DNA from: Nakamurella flava
Lineage (GTDB): Bacteria > Actinomycetota > Actinomycetes > Mycobacteriales > Nakamurellaceae
Length of the DNA stretch: 64,000 nt
Direction of reading: 5' to 3'
Assembly (NCBI RefSeq): GCF_005298075.1
Contig: NZ_SZZH01000001.1
Location: forward strand, 2,392,897-2,456,896
Positions 43,262-52,489 of the stretch are shown here, in pieces; the stretch's first letter is position 1; each line of letters starts with the position of its first letter. Below the pieces are notes generated by a model. That model was not told the origin of the DNA, did no database searches, and was given only the letters and a program-made list of their open reading frames with translations. The position numbers and the translations under genes were made by a program.

Positions 43262-44247
43262 CGGGTGGCCTTCCCATCGTTACGGCCGGGGCTGAAGCGC
43301 CAGCTGATGATCGTGAAGACGACGACGATGAGGAACACGCCCCAGGCGATGGCCGCGCCGTAGCCGAACTTGTTGTAGTTGAACGCCTGTTGGTAGAAGT
43401 ACAGGACCATCGTCAGGCCGCCCTGACCGGCGCCGCCGCTGTTCGGGTTGGTGGTCGAGGAACTGGACGTCAGCACCTGCGCCTCGGTGAAGCTCTGTAG
43501 ACCGGTGATGGTCGAGACGACCACGACGAACATGATGGTCGGCCGCAGCAGGGGCAGGGTGATCGACCAGAACTGACGGAACGCGCCGGCCCCGTCGAGC
43601 GAGGCGGCCTCGTAGATGTCCTCGCCGATGGCCTGCATGCCGGCCAGGAAGATGATCGCGTTGTAGCCGGTCCACTGGTAGGTCATCAGCACGGCGACGG
43701 TGACCTGGATGCCGAACGGCGTGGTCAGCCAGGGCACCGAATCCAGTCCGACCGCGTTGAGCAGCTGGTTCGCGATACCGAAGTTCTGGCCGAAGATCGA
43801 CCCGAAGAGCACCGCCATGGCGACGACCGACGTGATGTTCGGGACGAAGTAGGCGATGCGGAAGAGCGTGCTGTAGCGAATGGAACTGTTCAGCATCGCT
43901 GCCAGGACCAGCGCCAGGATCAGCATCGGAATGGTCGACAGCGCGAAGATGATGAACGTGTTGCGGATGGCCAGGTAGAACGTCTCGTCCGTGAACAGGT
44001 CGATGAAGTTCTGGAAACCGACCCAGACCGGCGTGCCGAGCCCGTTCCATTTCTGGAACGACAGCACCAGCGAATAGACCGTCGGGTAGAGACCGAAGAC
44101 GCAGAACAGGATGAAGAACGGCGAGATGGCCAGGTACATCGGCCAGGCCGGCCCCCGCCGGACCGACCGGGGCGCACCCCGGCCGGTCCGGCGGGACAGG
44201 CGCGCTCCGAGGGCGGTCGGAGTCGCGCTCGCCTTGGTCAGGCTCAT
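43258..44247 (-). CDS. Sugar ABC transporter permease (MalF type, second importer)
   Basis: A 329-residue permease. After a Thr/Arg-rich tail come about six helices. The EAA loop is DIYEAASLDGAGAFRQFWSITLPLLRP. A Ser/Thr/Asn/Gly-rich extracytoplasmic insertion (TSSSSTTNPNSGGAGQGG) precedes the last helices, an actinobacterial variant. The ATG at 44247 overlaps the binding-protein stop as ATGA. The open frame upstream through the binding-protein gene is not used. Confidence 0.93.
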   Translation of the reverse strand: MSLTKASATPTALGARLSRRTGRGAPRSVRRGPAWPMYLAISPFFILFCVFGLYPTVYSLVLSFQKWNGLGTPVWVGFQNFIDLFTDETFYLAIRNTFIIFALSTIPMLILALVLAAMLNSSIRYSTLFRIAYFVPNITSVVAMAVLFGSIFGQNFGIANQLLNAVGLDSVPWLTTPFGIQVTVAVLMTYQWTGYNAIIFLAGMQAIGEDIYEAASLDGAGAFRQFWSITLPLLRPTIMFVVVVSTITGLQSFTEAQVLTSSSSTTNPNSGGAGQGGLTMVLYFYQQAFNYNKFGYGAAIAWGVFLIVVVFTIISWRFSPGRNDGKATR

Positions 44248-45536
44248 TGAGCCGCGGCCAGGGCCTGCTTGGAGGCGGCGACCGCGTCGGTCCACGCCTG
44301 CTGCGGGTCCTTGCCCTGTGTGGCGACGTTGATCAGCTCGGTCGTGTACGGGGCGGAGGCCTCGCTCTCGTACGGGCTGGTGACCTTGGTCGGCATGGAC
44401 TCGACGGCCTTCTCGAACACCGGCGCGGTGACCTGGCCGCCGAAGAACGCGTCGCCCTCCTTGAGCTGCGGCTCGTTCAGCGTCTGCGCGTTGGACGGGA
44501 AGTTGCCGACCTGGGTGTAGGTGATGGCCTGGTTTTTCGGGTCGAGCAGGTAGCGAATGACCTTGATGGCCTCGGCGGTGTTCGCGGTACCGGCCGGGAT
44601 GGTCAGGAACGAGCCGCCGATGTTGGCCGGACCACCCGGGGTGGTCGTGACCGCCCACTTGCCGGAGGTGTCCGGCACGGCGCCCTTGATGTCACCGGCG
44701 TGCCAGGCGGCCCCGATGACCGTGGGGATCTTGCCCGAGCTGACCGCGGACGCCCAGTCGGGGCTCTCGTCGACCAGGTTGGCGACCAGACCGCGCTGGT
44801 AGGCCTCGACCGACAGGTCCCAGGCCTTCTTGACGGTCTCGCTGTCGCCCTGGAACTCACCGTTCGGGCCGACGATGCCGCTGGTCGACTGCCCCATCAC
44901 CTTGGTGAAGACGTCGTCGATCGAGACCGAGATGAACGCGCCGGTCGCGGCCTTCAGCTTCTCGCCGAACGCGAAATAGTCCTCCCAGGTGGAGGTCTGG
45001 GCGGCGACCTCGGCCGGGTCGGTGGGCAGACCGGCCTGCGCCAGCACGTCGGTGCGGTAGAACAGCCCGGTGGGGCCGATGTCCATCGGCAGGCCGATCA
45101 GCTTGCCGTCGGCGGTGGTGGCCTCGGCCAGCTTCCACGACGGGTACTGGGCCAGGATGTCGTCGACGCCGAGGGTCTTCAGGTCGGTGAACAGCTCGCC
45201 CTGCTGCCGGAAGTAGGGCATGTCCTCGCCCTTGACCCCGGTGATCGACGGGACGCCGGACTTCCCGGTGAAGACGGTGACGAGCTTCTGCTTGAAGTTG
45301 TCGCCGATGGTGTTGAACTCGAGCTTGTCGCTCGCGAACTGGGTGGTGGCGGCGGACATGACGTCCTCGCCCATGGCGCCGGGCCACACCCAGGCACTGA
45401 GGGTGCCGCTGTCGCCGCCGGCCGCGGTGCCGCTGGCGGACTGGCCGCCACCCGCGCACGCGGTCAGGCTCAGCGCGGCGACCGTGACGGCGGCGATCGC
45501 GGCGGACAGCCGCGTGCGCTTACCGGTGAGTTTCAT
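44244..45536 (-). CDS. Extracellular solute-binding lipoprotein (second sugar importer)
   Basis: A 430-residue binding protein with a signal peptide and lipobox ending LSLTAC, then a GGGQSASGTAAGGD linker. Family-1 features include LIGLPMDIGPTGLFYRTDVLAQAGLP, VIGAAWHAGDIKGAVP and GGSFLTIPAGTANTAEAIKVIRYLLDP. The net composition suits a sugar ligand. It lies 12 nt after the PfkB kinase gene and is followed by two permeases, nagB and a GH2 gene, so the ligand is probably a beta-galactoside or aminosugar-containing oligosaccharide. Confidence 0.9.
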   Translation of the reverse strand: MKLTGKRTRLSAAIAAVTVAALSLTACAGGGQSASGTAAGGDSGTLSAWVWPGAMGEDVMSAATTQFASDKLEFNTIGDNFKQKLVTVFTGKSGVPSITGVKGEDMPYFRQQGELFTDLKTLGVDDILAQYPSWKLAEATTADGKLIGLPMDIGPTGLFYRTDVLAQAGLPTDPAEVAAQTSTWEDYFAFGEKLKAATGAFISVSIDDVFTKVMGQSTSGIVGPNGEFQGDSETVKKAWDLSVEAYQRGLVANLVDESPDWASAVSSGKIPTVIGAAWHAGDIKGAVPDTSGKWAVTTTPGGPANIGGSFLTIPAGTANTAEAIKVIRYLLDPKNQAITYTQVGNFPSNAQTLNEPQLKEGDAFFGGQVTAPVFEKAVESMPTKVTSPYESEASAPYTTELINVATQGKDPQQAWTDAVAASKQALAAAQ

Positions 45537-45548
45537 GCTGGGTGTCTC

Positions 45549-46640
45549 CTAGCGGGGGGTGGGGGTGGTGAGCGGTCGGTCCGAGGTGGAGCCGGGTCGG
45601 ACGTCGGCAGGGGAGCCGGTGGGAGCACCGGCGCCGGGGAGGGGAAGACGTGAGGGGTCGCCGGCCAGGGCGTCGCGCAGGAAGCCGAAGCGGCCCCCGT
45701 CAGCATCGGGGTGCGCGTCGAGCCAGGGGACGAGCTCGTCGGCGCGCGGGGCGCCGGCGGCGCCTCCCGGACGCGACACGCAGATCGCCGCGACGAGAGC
45801 GGCGAGATCGACCCGCTCCCGCAGGGACCACCCGGTAAGGGTGGCGGTGGCCAGGGCGGCCCCGAAAACGTCTCCGGCGCCGGTGGTGTCGCGGACTGGG
45901 ACGACGACGGGCGGGGCCACGACCTCTTCACCGGTGGACGAGTCGACGGCCAGCACCCCCCGTCCGCCGAGGGTGACGACGGACAGCGGAACCCGGTCGG
46001 CCAGCGCATGCACCGCGTCCCGCGCCGTCTCGGTGCGGGTGTAGGCCATCGCTTCGAGGTCGTTGGGCAGGAAGGCGTGGCACCCGGCGAGATCGTCCAG
46101 GACGGCGGTGTCCCACGCTCCGGTCGCGTCCCAGCCGAGGTCGGCGAAGACCTTGGTGCCGGCGGCCGCGGCCCGCGAGATCCACTGCCCCAGGCCCGGT
46201 TCGACATGCACGGTGGCCACCGCCGGGAAGTCGACGCCGGCCAGGACATCGGGCAGCGGCACCGGCGCCGGAACTCCCCCGGTGACCAGGGCCCGGTCAC
46301 GTTCCCAGCCCAGGCCGGCGGTCACCGGAAGCTGCCAGCCCGGGACGGGACGCAGCGCGGTGGTGTCGATGTGCTCGACGGCGAGCACGGAACGCGCAAG
46401 ATCGCTCAACGGATCGTGACCGACGGCGGCGGCGATGGCGGTCGGGCAACCCAGGCGGCTCGCGGCGATGGCGAAGTTCGCGATACCGCCCGGGCCCCAA
46501 CCGAAATCGGATGTCCACTGCTCTTCCCCCAGGCGCGGGACGCCCGGCAGGCCGGCGAAGACGACATCCAGGAACAGTCCGCCGGCCGCGAGCAACCCAC
46601 CGGCAGAGCCGTTCGCAGGAGGGTGCTGCCGGTCGTTCAT
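45549..46640 (-). CDS. PfkB-family carbohydrate kinase
   Basis: A 363-residue ribokinase-fold kinase. The N-terminal lid and sugar-binding motif GEEQWTSDFGWGPGGIANFAIAASRLG, the anion-hole and catalytic-base motif DTTGAGDVFGAALATA, and FLPNDLEAMAYT are clear. The last 50 residues are Pro/Ser/Thr-rich and look disordered. It likely phosphorylates a sugar released by the hydrolases of the operon. Exact sugar unknown. It is the first gene of the minus-strand operon. Its promoter region faces deoR; TTGCGC and TATATC boxes on the minus strand flank one of the TGAGCG repeats. Confidence 0.88.
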   Translation of the reverse strand: MNDRQHPPANGSAGGLLAAGGLFLDVVFAGLPGVPRLGEEQWTSDFGWGPGGIANFAIAASRLGCPTAIAAAVGHDPLSDLARSVLAVEHIDTTALRPVPGWQLPVTAGLGWERDRALVTGGVPAPVPLPDVLAGVDFPAVATVHVEPGLGQWISRAAAAGTKVFADLGWDATGAWDTAVLDDLAGCHAFLPNDLEAMAYTRTETARDAVHALADRVPLSVVTLGGRGVLAVDSSTGEEVVAPPVVVPVRDTTGAGDVFGAALATATLTGWSLRERVDLAALVAAICVSRPGGAAGAPRADELVPWLDAHPDADGGRFGFLRDALAGDPSRLPLPGAGAPTGSPADVRPGSTSDRPLTTPTPR

Positions 46641-46691
46641 CGTTGCTCCATCTGGCCGTCACGGACTGGATGACGCAGATATAACACCGTC

Positions 46692-46759
46692 CGCTCAAAA
46701 ACGCGCAAGAGGTTCTGCATGACGGTCTAGTAAATGAGCGAAGTTGAGCGTTATGCTCA
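46692..46759. promoter_or_regulatory. Cluster of TGAGCG half-sites in the divergent kinase/deoR promoter, probable DeoR operator
   Basis: CGCTCA (46692-46697), TGAGCG (46735-46740), TGAGCG (46745-46750) and GCTCA (46755-46759) are four copies of one hexamer in both directions. The last two make the palindrome TGAGC-GTTAT-GCTCA. Repeated hexamers are usual for DeoR-family operators. The sites cover the likely kinase promoter on one side and the deoR start on the other. Confidence 0.6.
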
Positions 46760-47520
46760 GCCACGTGAAAGATCAGCGCGATCTGACGATCCTCGACCGG
46801 CTGCGCCAGACCCGGGCGGCCACCGTCGCCGAACTGGCCGAGGTCACCGGGTCGAGCATCGCCACGATCCGGCGCGACCTGCAGCGTCTGGACGAGGCCG
46901 GGCTGGTCCGCCGCACCCACGGCGGCGCCGTGATCAACGAGCACGTCGACGGCGACGCCCCCTTCCCATCGGTGGTCTCGCACAACCTGGAGGCCAAGCA
47001 GCGCATCGCCCGCGCCGCGGCCGACAGCATCCAGGACGGCCAGACCGTCATCCTGGACATCGGCACCACCGTCCTGCAGCTGGCCACCCTGCTCCGCGGC
47101 CGGCACCTCACCGTCATCACCACCAACATCGCGGCCTTCGACGTTCTCCGGGACGATCCGGCCGTCCACATCGTCCTGCTGCCAGGGGATTTCGACTCGG
47201 TGTACCAGTCGGTGTCCGGCCACCTCACCACCGAGACCCTGCGGTTGATCCGCGCCGACCACGCCTACCTGGGAGTGAGCGGGGTGTCGGCCGCGGGCGA
47301 CCTGCGCGACACCACCATCGCCCAGGTGCCCATCAAGCAGGCCATGGCCACCGCGTGCGACGCGGTCACGGTCCTGGCCGATCACAGCAAGTTCCCCGGC
47401 ACCGGAACGGCCCGGGTCAGTCTCCCGTCATCGCTGGTCCGCGTCATCACCGACGCCGAACCGCCGGTCACGACATCCGCCGCCTTTGCGGCCCGTAGCG
47501 TGGAGGTCCTCGTCGTATGA
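46753..47520 (+). CDS. DeoR-family transcriptional repressor of the second sugar locus
   Basis: A 255-residue regulator. The N-terminal DeoR helix-turn-helix is ILDRLRQTRAATVAELAEVTGSSIATIRRDLQRLDEAGLVRRTHGGAV (about residues 12-60). The DeoR C-terminal sensor domain, an isomerase-like fold that binds phosphosugar, contains DGQTVILDIGTTVLQLATLL, TNIAAFDVL and HSKFPGTG. ATG 46753 lies inside the operator palindrome. GTG 46765 is an alternative, preceded by TATGCT at a spacing that fits a leaderless mRNA. It overlaps the GH4 gene by 4 nt and is divergent from the kinase-importer operon, so it very likely controls both sides. Confidence 0.88.
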   Translation: MLSHVKDQRDLTILDRLRQTRAATVAELAEVTGSSIATIRRDLQRLDEAGLVRRTHGGAVINEHVDGDAPFPSVVSHNLEAKQRIARAAADSIQDGQTVILDIGTTVLQLATLLRGRHLTVITTNIAAFDVLRDDPAVHIVLLPGDFDSVYQSVSGHLTTETLRLIRADHAYLGVSGVSAAGDLRDTTIAQVPIKQAMATACDAVTVLADHSKFPGTGTARVSLPSSLVRVITDAEPPVTTSAAFAARSVEVLVV

Positions 47521-48869
47521 AACTCACCATGGTCGGCGGCGGCGGTTTCCGTACCCCGCTCGTCTACGCGGCGCTGCTGCGCGACCGTGAGCCCGGCCGG
47601 GTCACCTCGGTGGCGCTGGTCGACACGGACGCCGGCCGGCTCGCCACCATGGCGCGGATCCTGGCCGACCAGGCCGCCGGAGTCGCCGACGCCCCCACCG
47701 TCACCACCCACACCGACGCGGCCGAGGGCCTGCGCGGCGCCGACTTCGTCTTCTCCGCCATTCGTGTCGGCGGGTTGCCCGGGCGCGCGACCGACGAGCG
47801 GATCGGCCAGTCCCACGGCGTCATCGGCCAGGAGACCGTCGGGTTCGGCGGCATCTCCTATGCGCTGCGGACCCTGCCGGTGGTGCTCGAGCTCGCACAC
47901 ACCATCGCGCGGGTCGCCCCGCAGGCCTGGGTCATCAACTTCACCAACCCGGCCGGCGTGGTCACCGAGGCGATGTCGACCGTGCTCGGCGAACGCGTCA
48001 TCGGCATCTGCGACTCCCCCATCGGCCTCGCCCGCCGGGCGCTGTCCGCCCTGGACATCGACGAGAGTGTCACCAGCCCTGCGGTCGAGCTGGAGTACGC
48101 CGGCCTGAACCACCTGGGCTGGCTCACCGGTCTGCGGGTGCACGGCCGGGACGTGTTGCCCGACCTGCTGTCCCAGCCGGACCGCATCGAGTCCTTCGAG
48201 GAGGGCAAGCTCTTCGGCGCCGAGTGGATCCAGACGCTGGGCGCCCTGCCGAACGAATACCTGCACTACTACTCGTTCCGCCGGGACGTCCTGCAGGCCG
48301 ACCAGTACGCGCCGCTCACCCGGGGCCGCTACCTGGTCGACCAGCAGCAGTCGTTCTGGACCGACGCCGCCACGGCCGCCCATCCGCTGCGGACCTGGGA
48401 GCAGTGCCGTCACGAACGCGAGGTGACCTACATGGCCACGAACCGCGACTCGGCCGGCATGGGTGAACGCGACGACGCCGACCTGGTGTCCGGCGGGTAC
48501 GAGAACGTCGCCATCGCCCTGATGCGCGGCATCGCCCACGACCAGCAGGCCCGCCTGATCCTCAACGTCCGCAACAACGGCGCCCTGCCCGACGTGGACG
48601 CGGACGCGGTCGTCGAGATCCCCTGCACCGTCGACGCCAAGGGCGCCCACCCGGTGGTCGGCGCGGCCGTGCCCGACTTCGGCCGCGGCCTGGTGACGAC
48701 CATCAAGTACGTCGAACGGCAGACGCTGGAGGCCGCCCTGGGCGGTAGCCGGTCCGCCGCCCTGCGCGCCCTGGCCAGCCACCCGCTGATCGACTCGGTG
48801 CGGGTGGCCCGGGCGCTGCTGGACGATGCCCGGTCCAGCTTCGCCGACGACCTGTCCTACCTGCGCTGA
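47517..48869 (+). CDS. Glycoside hydrolase family 4 enzyme (6-phospho-beta-glucosidase-like)
   Basis: A 450-residue NAD- and metal-dependent glycosidase. The Rossmann motif MKLTMVGGGGFRTPLVYAAL is at the very N-terminus. GQETVGFGGISYALRTLPVV, INFTNPAGVVTEAM and the metal-site motifs GICDSPIG and YAGLNHLGW follow. Family 4 acts by an oxidation-elimination route on mostly phosphorylated sugars. The phospho-beta-glucosidase subgroup is suggested by length and the FTNPAG motif, but substrates vary. It overlaps deoR by 4 nt and precedes GH38 by 67 nt. A phosphorylated substrate would need a kinase such as the PfkB protein, since no PTS gene is nearby. Confidence 0.88.
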   Translation: MKLTMVGGGGFRTPLVYAALLRDREPGRVTSVALVDTDAGRLATMARILADQAAGVADAPTVTTHTDAAEGLRGADFVFSAIRVGGLPGRATDERIGQSHGVIGQETVGFGGISYALRTLPVVLELAHTIARVAPQAWVINFTNPAGVVTEAMSTVLGERVIGICDSPIGLARRALSALDIDESVTSPAVELEYAGLNHLGWLTGLRVHGRDVLPDLLSQPDRIESFEEGKLFGAEWIQTLGALPNEYLHYYSFRRDVLQADQYAPLTRGRYLVDQQQSFWTDAATAAHPLRTWEQCRHEREVTYMATNRDSAGMGERDDADLVSGGYENVAIALMRGIAHDQQARLILNVRNNGALPDVDADAVVEIPCTVDAKGAHPVVGAAVPDFGRGLVTTIKYVERQTLEAALGGSRSAALRALASHPLIDSVRVARALLDDARSSFADDLSYLR

Positions 48870-48936
48870 CCCTCCGCTTCCTGAGCTCGCCCCGACCCGG
48901 CGTCCCCACCGCCGGCTCCCCGAGGAGAACCCTGCC

Positions 48937-51900
48937 GTGCATCAGAACATCAAGCTGGTCGAAGAACGCGTCGCCCGCGTCCTGACCGAGCGCATCGTCC
49001 CCGCGGTCTACTCCGCCCGGGTGCCCGTCACCCTGCGGGCCTGGGCCGTCCCGGACGAGCCGGTCCCGCCGGCCAAGGCCCTGGCCGCCGAGTACACACC
49101 GTTCGCGGTGGGCGACAAGTGGGGCCGGGCCTGGTCGACGTGGTGGTTCGAGATCACCGGCGAGGTGCCCGCCGGGTGGGCCGGTCGCACCGTCGAACTG
49201 GTCGTCGACCCCGGGTTCCAGGGCGACTGGCCCGGCAACCAGGCCGAGGGGCTGATCTTCACTCCCGACGGCACCACGGTGAAGGGCATCCACCCGCGCA
49301 ACCAGTACGTCCGGATCGCCGACGAGGCCGCCGGGACAGAGAAGATCCACTTCTTCCTGGAGGCCGCAGCGAACCCGGACATCCTGGTCAACGACTTCGT
49401 GCCCACGAAGTTCGGCTCCAAGGAGACCGCGCCGACCACCCCGATCTACACGTTCCGCACCGCCGACCTGGCCGTCTTCGAGCCGGAGGTCTGGGCCCTG
49501 CGGTTCGACATCGAGGTGCTGTACCAGCTGCTGAAGGAACTGCCGGAGACCGAACCCCGCCGGCACGAGGTGCTGCGGGCGCTGGAGCGGGCGCTGAACG
49601 TGCTGCTGCTCGACGACATCGTCGGCACCGCCGCCGCGGCCCGGGCCGAGCTGGAGGACGTCCTGGCGCGTCCGGCATCGGCGTCGGCGCACCGGCTCTC
49701 GGCCATCGGGCACGCGCACATCGACACCGCCTGGCTGTGGCCGCTGCGGGAGACCAAGCGCAAGACCGGCCGCACGTTCTCCAACGTGCTGGAGCTGTTC
49801 AAGCAGTACCCGGACTTCCGGTTCGCCTGCTCGTCGGCGCAGCAGTACGCGTGGGTCAAGGAGCGCTACCCGCACGTCTGGCAGGGCATCAAGGACGCCA
49901 TCGCCACCGGGCAGTGGATCGTCGTCGGCTCCCAGTGGATCGAACCGGACGGCAACCTGCCCGGCGGCGAAGCGATGGTCCGCCAGGTCACCCAGGGACT
50001 CCGCTTCTTCCGCGACGAGCTGGACGTCGAGACCCACGGCATCTGGCTGCCCGACTCCTTCGGCTACAACGCCTCTTTCCCGCAGATCGCCCGGCTGGCG
50101 GGCCTGGACTGGTTCCTGACGCAGAAGATCTCGTGGAACCAGACCAACACCTTCCCGCACCACACCTTCTGGTGGGAGGGCATCGACGGATCGCGGATCT
50201 TCACGCACTTCCCGCCGGCCGACACCTACAACTCGACCCTGGAGGGCGAGGAGCTGCACCACGCGGTGCGGCAGTTCCGCGACAAGGGCAAGGCGACAAC
50301 GTCTCTCATCCCCTTCGGGTACGGGGACGGCGGCGGCGGGCCCATTCGCGAGATGATGGAGCGTCAGCACCGGACGGCGTCCCTGGAGGGGTCGCCGCGG
50401 GTGATCATGGAGCACCCGGACGACTTCTTCGCCCGGGCACAGGCCGAGTACGCCGACGCCCCGGTGTGGGTCGGTGAGCTCTACCTGGAACTGCACCGTG
50501 GCACCTTCACCTCGCACGCGCGGGAGAAGCGCGGCAACCGGGCCGCCGAGCACCGGCTGCGTGAGGCCGAGCTGTGGTGGACCGCGGCGGCCCTGAACGG
50601 CGCGAGCTACCCGTACGAACAGCTCGACCGGCTGTGGCAGGGCACCCTGCTGCAGCAGTTCCACGACATCCTCCCCGGCTCGTCGATCGCCTGGGTCCAC
50701 CAGGAGAACGAGCAGGAGTACGCGGCCAACCTGACCGAGCTGGAGAAGGTGATCGGCGAGGCGCTGGCCGCCGCCGGTGCCGACGGCCTGGTCGTCAACT
50801 CCGCCGACCACGACCGCCGGTCGGTGGTGTTCTCCGAGGACGACCGACCGCTGGGTCTGGTGGACGTCCCGGCCCACGGGGCGGCCGCCCTACGCCCACT
50901 GGATCCGACCCACCCGGTCACCGGTGTCGCCGGCGACGACGGCGGAGCCGTGCTGGCCAACGGGCTGGTCACCGTCCGGGTCGACGACCGCGGTCTCATC
51001 ACCTCGATCCACGACGAGACCGCCGACCGCGAGCTGGTCCCCGCGGGCCGGGTGGCGAACCTGCTCCAACTGCACCAGGACCTGCCCAACGCCTGGGACG
51101 CCTGGGACATCGACGCCCACTACCGCAACACCGTCACCGATCTCGTCCAGGCCGACGCCGTCGAGCTGGTCGAGACCGGTCCGCTGCGCGCCCTGGTCCG
51201 GGTCACCCGGTCGTTCGGCAAGCTCGGGTCGACCCTGACCCAGACGATCGCCGTGCACGCCGACAGCCCCGTCGTGCACCTGGCCGTCGACCTGCAGTGG
51301 CAGGAGAACGAGAAGCTGCTGAAGGCTTCGCTGCCGTTCGTCGTGCACGCCCAGCACCACAGTGCCGAGATCCAGTTCGGGCACCTGCGCCGGCCGACCC
51401 ACACCAACACCTCGTGGGACGACGCCCGCTTCGAGGTGATGGCCCACCGCTGGGTGCACGTCGAGGAACCCGGCTACGGCATCGGTGTCGCCAACGCCGG
51501 CACCTACGGCCACGACATCACCCGCCAGGTCGGCGATTCCGGCGAGGTGCAGACCGAGGTGCGGCTGTCCCTGGTCCGCGCCGCCCGCTCCCCCGACCCC
51601 ACCCAGGACCTCGGACACCACACGTTCGCCTACGTGGTGCACCCCGGGGCGGCCCTCACCGACATCGTCGCCACCGGCTACGAGACCAACCTGCCGCTGC
51701 GGGTCCTCGGGGGCGTCACCGACAACCCGGCGGTGCACGGCGACGCGGTGGCCACCTCCGACAACCCCGGGGTACGGATCGAGGCGGTCAAGCTGGCCGA
51801 CGACCGCTCCGGCGACGTCGTCGTCCGGATGTACGAAGCGCTCGGCCGCCGCGCGAGCACGACCCTGCACCTCGGCTTCGGCGTGGCCGAGGCCATCCAG

Positions 51901-52038
51901 GTCGACCTGATGGAACGGCCGCTGTCGGACGCCGGCCGACTGGCCCGCTCCTTCGCGGTCGACGGTTCGAGCGTCACAGTCGGCCTGCGGCCCTTCCAGG
52001 TGGTCACCGTGCGGCTGCGCCGCACCGGCCAGGCCTGA
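48937..52038 (+). CDS. Alpha-mannosidase, glycoside hydrolase family 38 (second copy)
   Basis: A 1033-residue cytoplasmic GH38 enzyme. The zinc site is GHAHIDTAWLW (His259, His261, Asp263); the nucleophile is Asp373 in IWLPDSFGYN; PFGYGDGGGGPIREM and LQQFHDILPGSSIAWVHQENE match the first copy. The N-terminal domain is better preserved toward the longer GH38 type (WGRAWSTWWFEITGEVP). GTG 48937 follows a GAGGAG site. The frame continues upstream, but the added 37 residues are Pro-rich and without homology. In contrast to the first copy, it belongs to the DeoR-controlled run, so the two copies are probably induced by different sugars. Confidence 0.95.
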   Translation: MHQNIKLVEERVARVLTERIVPAVYSARVPVTLRAWAVPDEPVPPAKALAAEYTPFAVGDKWGRAWSTWWFEITGEVPAGWAGRTVELVVDPGFQGDWPGNQAEGLIFTPDGTTVKGIHPRNQYVRIADEAAGTEKIHFFLEAAANPDILVNDFVPTKFGSKETAPTTPIYTFRTADLAVFEPEVWALRFDIEVLYQLLKELPETEPRRHEVLRALERALNVLLLDDIVGTAAAARAELEDVLARPASASAHRLSAIGHAHIDTAWLWPLRETKRKTGRTFSNVLELFKQYPDFRFACSSAQQYAWVKERYPHVWQGIKDAIATGQWIVVGSQWIEPDGNLPGGEAMVRQVTQGLRFFRDELDVETHGIWLPDSFGYNASFPQIARLAGLDWFLTQKISWNQTNTFPHHTFWWEGIDGSRIFTHFPPADTYNSTLEGEELHHAVRQFRDKGKATTSLIPFGYGDGGGGPIREMMERQHRTASLEGSPRVIMEHPDDFFARAQAEYADAPVWVGELYLELHRGTFTSHAREKRGNRAAEHRLREAELWWTAAALNGASYPYEQLDRLWQGTLLQQFHDILPGSSIAWVHQENEQEYAANLTELEKVIGEALAAAGADGLVVNSADHDRRSVVFSEDDRPLGLVDVPAHGAAALRPLDPTHPVTGVAGDDGGAVLANGLVTVRVDDRGLITSIHDETADRELVPAGRVANLLQLHQDLPNAWDAWDIDAHYRNTVTDLVQADAVELVETGPLRALVRVTRSFGKLGSTLTQTIAVHADSPVVHLAVDLQWQENEKLLKASLPFVVHAQHHSAEIQFGHLRRPTHTNTSWDDARFEVMAHRWVHVEEPGYGIGVANAGTYGHDITRQVGDSGEVQTEVRLSLVRAARSPDPTQDLGHHTFAYVVHPGAALTDIVATGYETNLPLRVLGGVTDNPAVHGDAVATSDNPGVRIEAVKLADDRSGDVVVRMYEALGRRASTTLHLGFGVAEAIQVDLMERPLSDAGRLARSFAVDGSSVTVGLRPFQVVTVRLRRTGQA

Positions 52039-52177
52039 TCCCGAACACCCGGAGTACGCAACGGCGTTGGGGGCCGGTGCGTGCTCCGGGGCTCCACCTG
52101 GGCCGATGGCCGCGGTGAGCTGGGTGGCGCTGTCCGGCCCCACGCTCCCGCGGCCGTCGGCCGCTACCGTTTGTCGC

Positions 52178-52474
52178 ATGAGCACCCTCGACGACTTCAT
52201 CGCGGACGCCACCGCCGCTCTCGGTCTGCCCGCCGACTCGATCCCGACCCCGCTGCGCGACCAGCTGCTGGATGTCACCCGGGACGTCGCCCACGGCGTC
52301 ACCCGGATCGCTGGGCCCCTCACCTGCTACCTGATCGGCGTCGCCGTCGGACGGGGCGCCGACCCGAGCACCGCCACCGCGGCCATCGGCGCGGTCCTCC
52401 CGCTGGACGAGGCCACCGCCGCCGCGGAAGCCGAGAAACACGGACACCACCATCACGGCCCCGACGGCCACTGA
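52178..52474 (+). CDS. DUF6457 protein with His-rich tail
   Basis: A 98-residue helical protein. LDDFIADATAALGLP, LLDVTRDVAHGVTRIAGPLTCYLIGVAVGRGAD is the DUF6457 pattern. This domain is also found fused to MobA-like nucleotidyltransferases, but no partner is next to it here. The last residues EKHGHHHHGPDGH could bind metal. A TACCGT box ends 7 nt before ATG 52178 and no ribosome site is seen, so the mRNA may be leaderless. It is followed by the GlsB-type gene after 15 nt. Confidence 0.75.
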   Translation: MSTLDDFIADATAALGLPADSIPTPLRDQLLDVTRDVAHGVTRIAGPLTCYLIGVAVGRGADPSTATAAIGAVLPLDEATAAAEAEKHGHHHHGPDGH

Positions 52475-52489
52475 TCAGGAGGGCAGGCC

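Noticed and set aside
48703..50877. A 724-codon minus-strand frame opposite the second GH38 gene
   Set aside because: Same reason: no motif, skewed composition, overlaps a certain gene.
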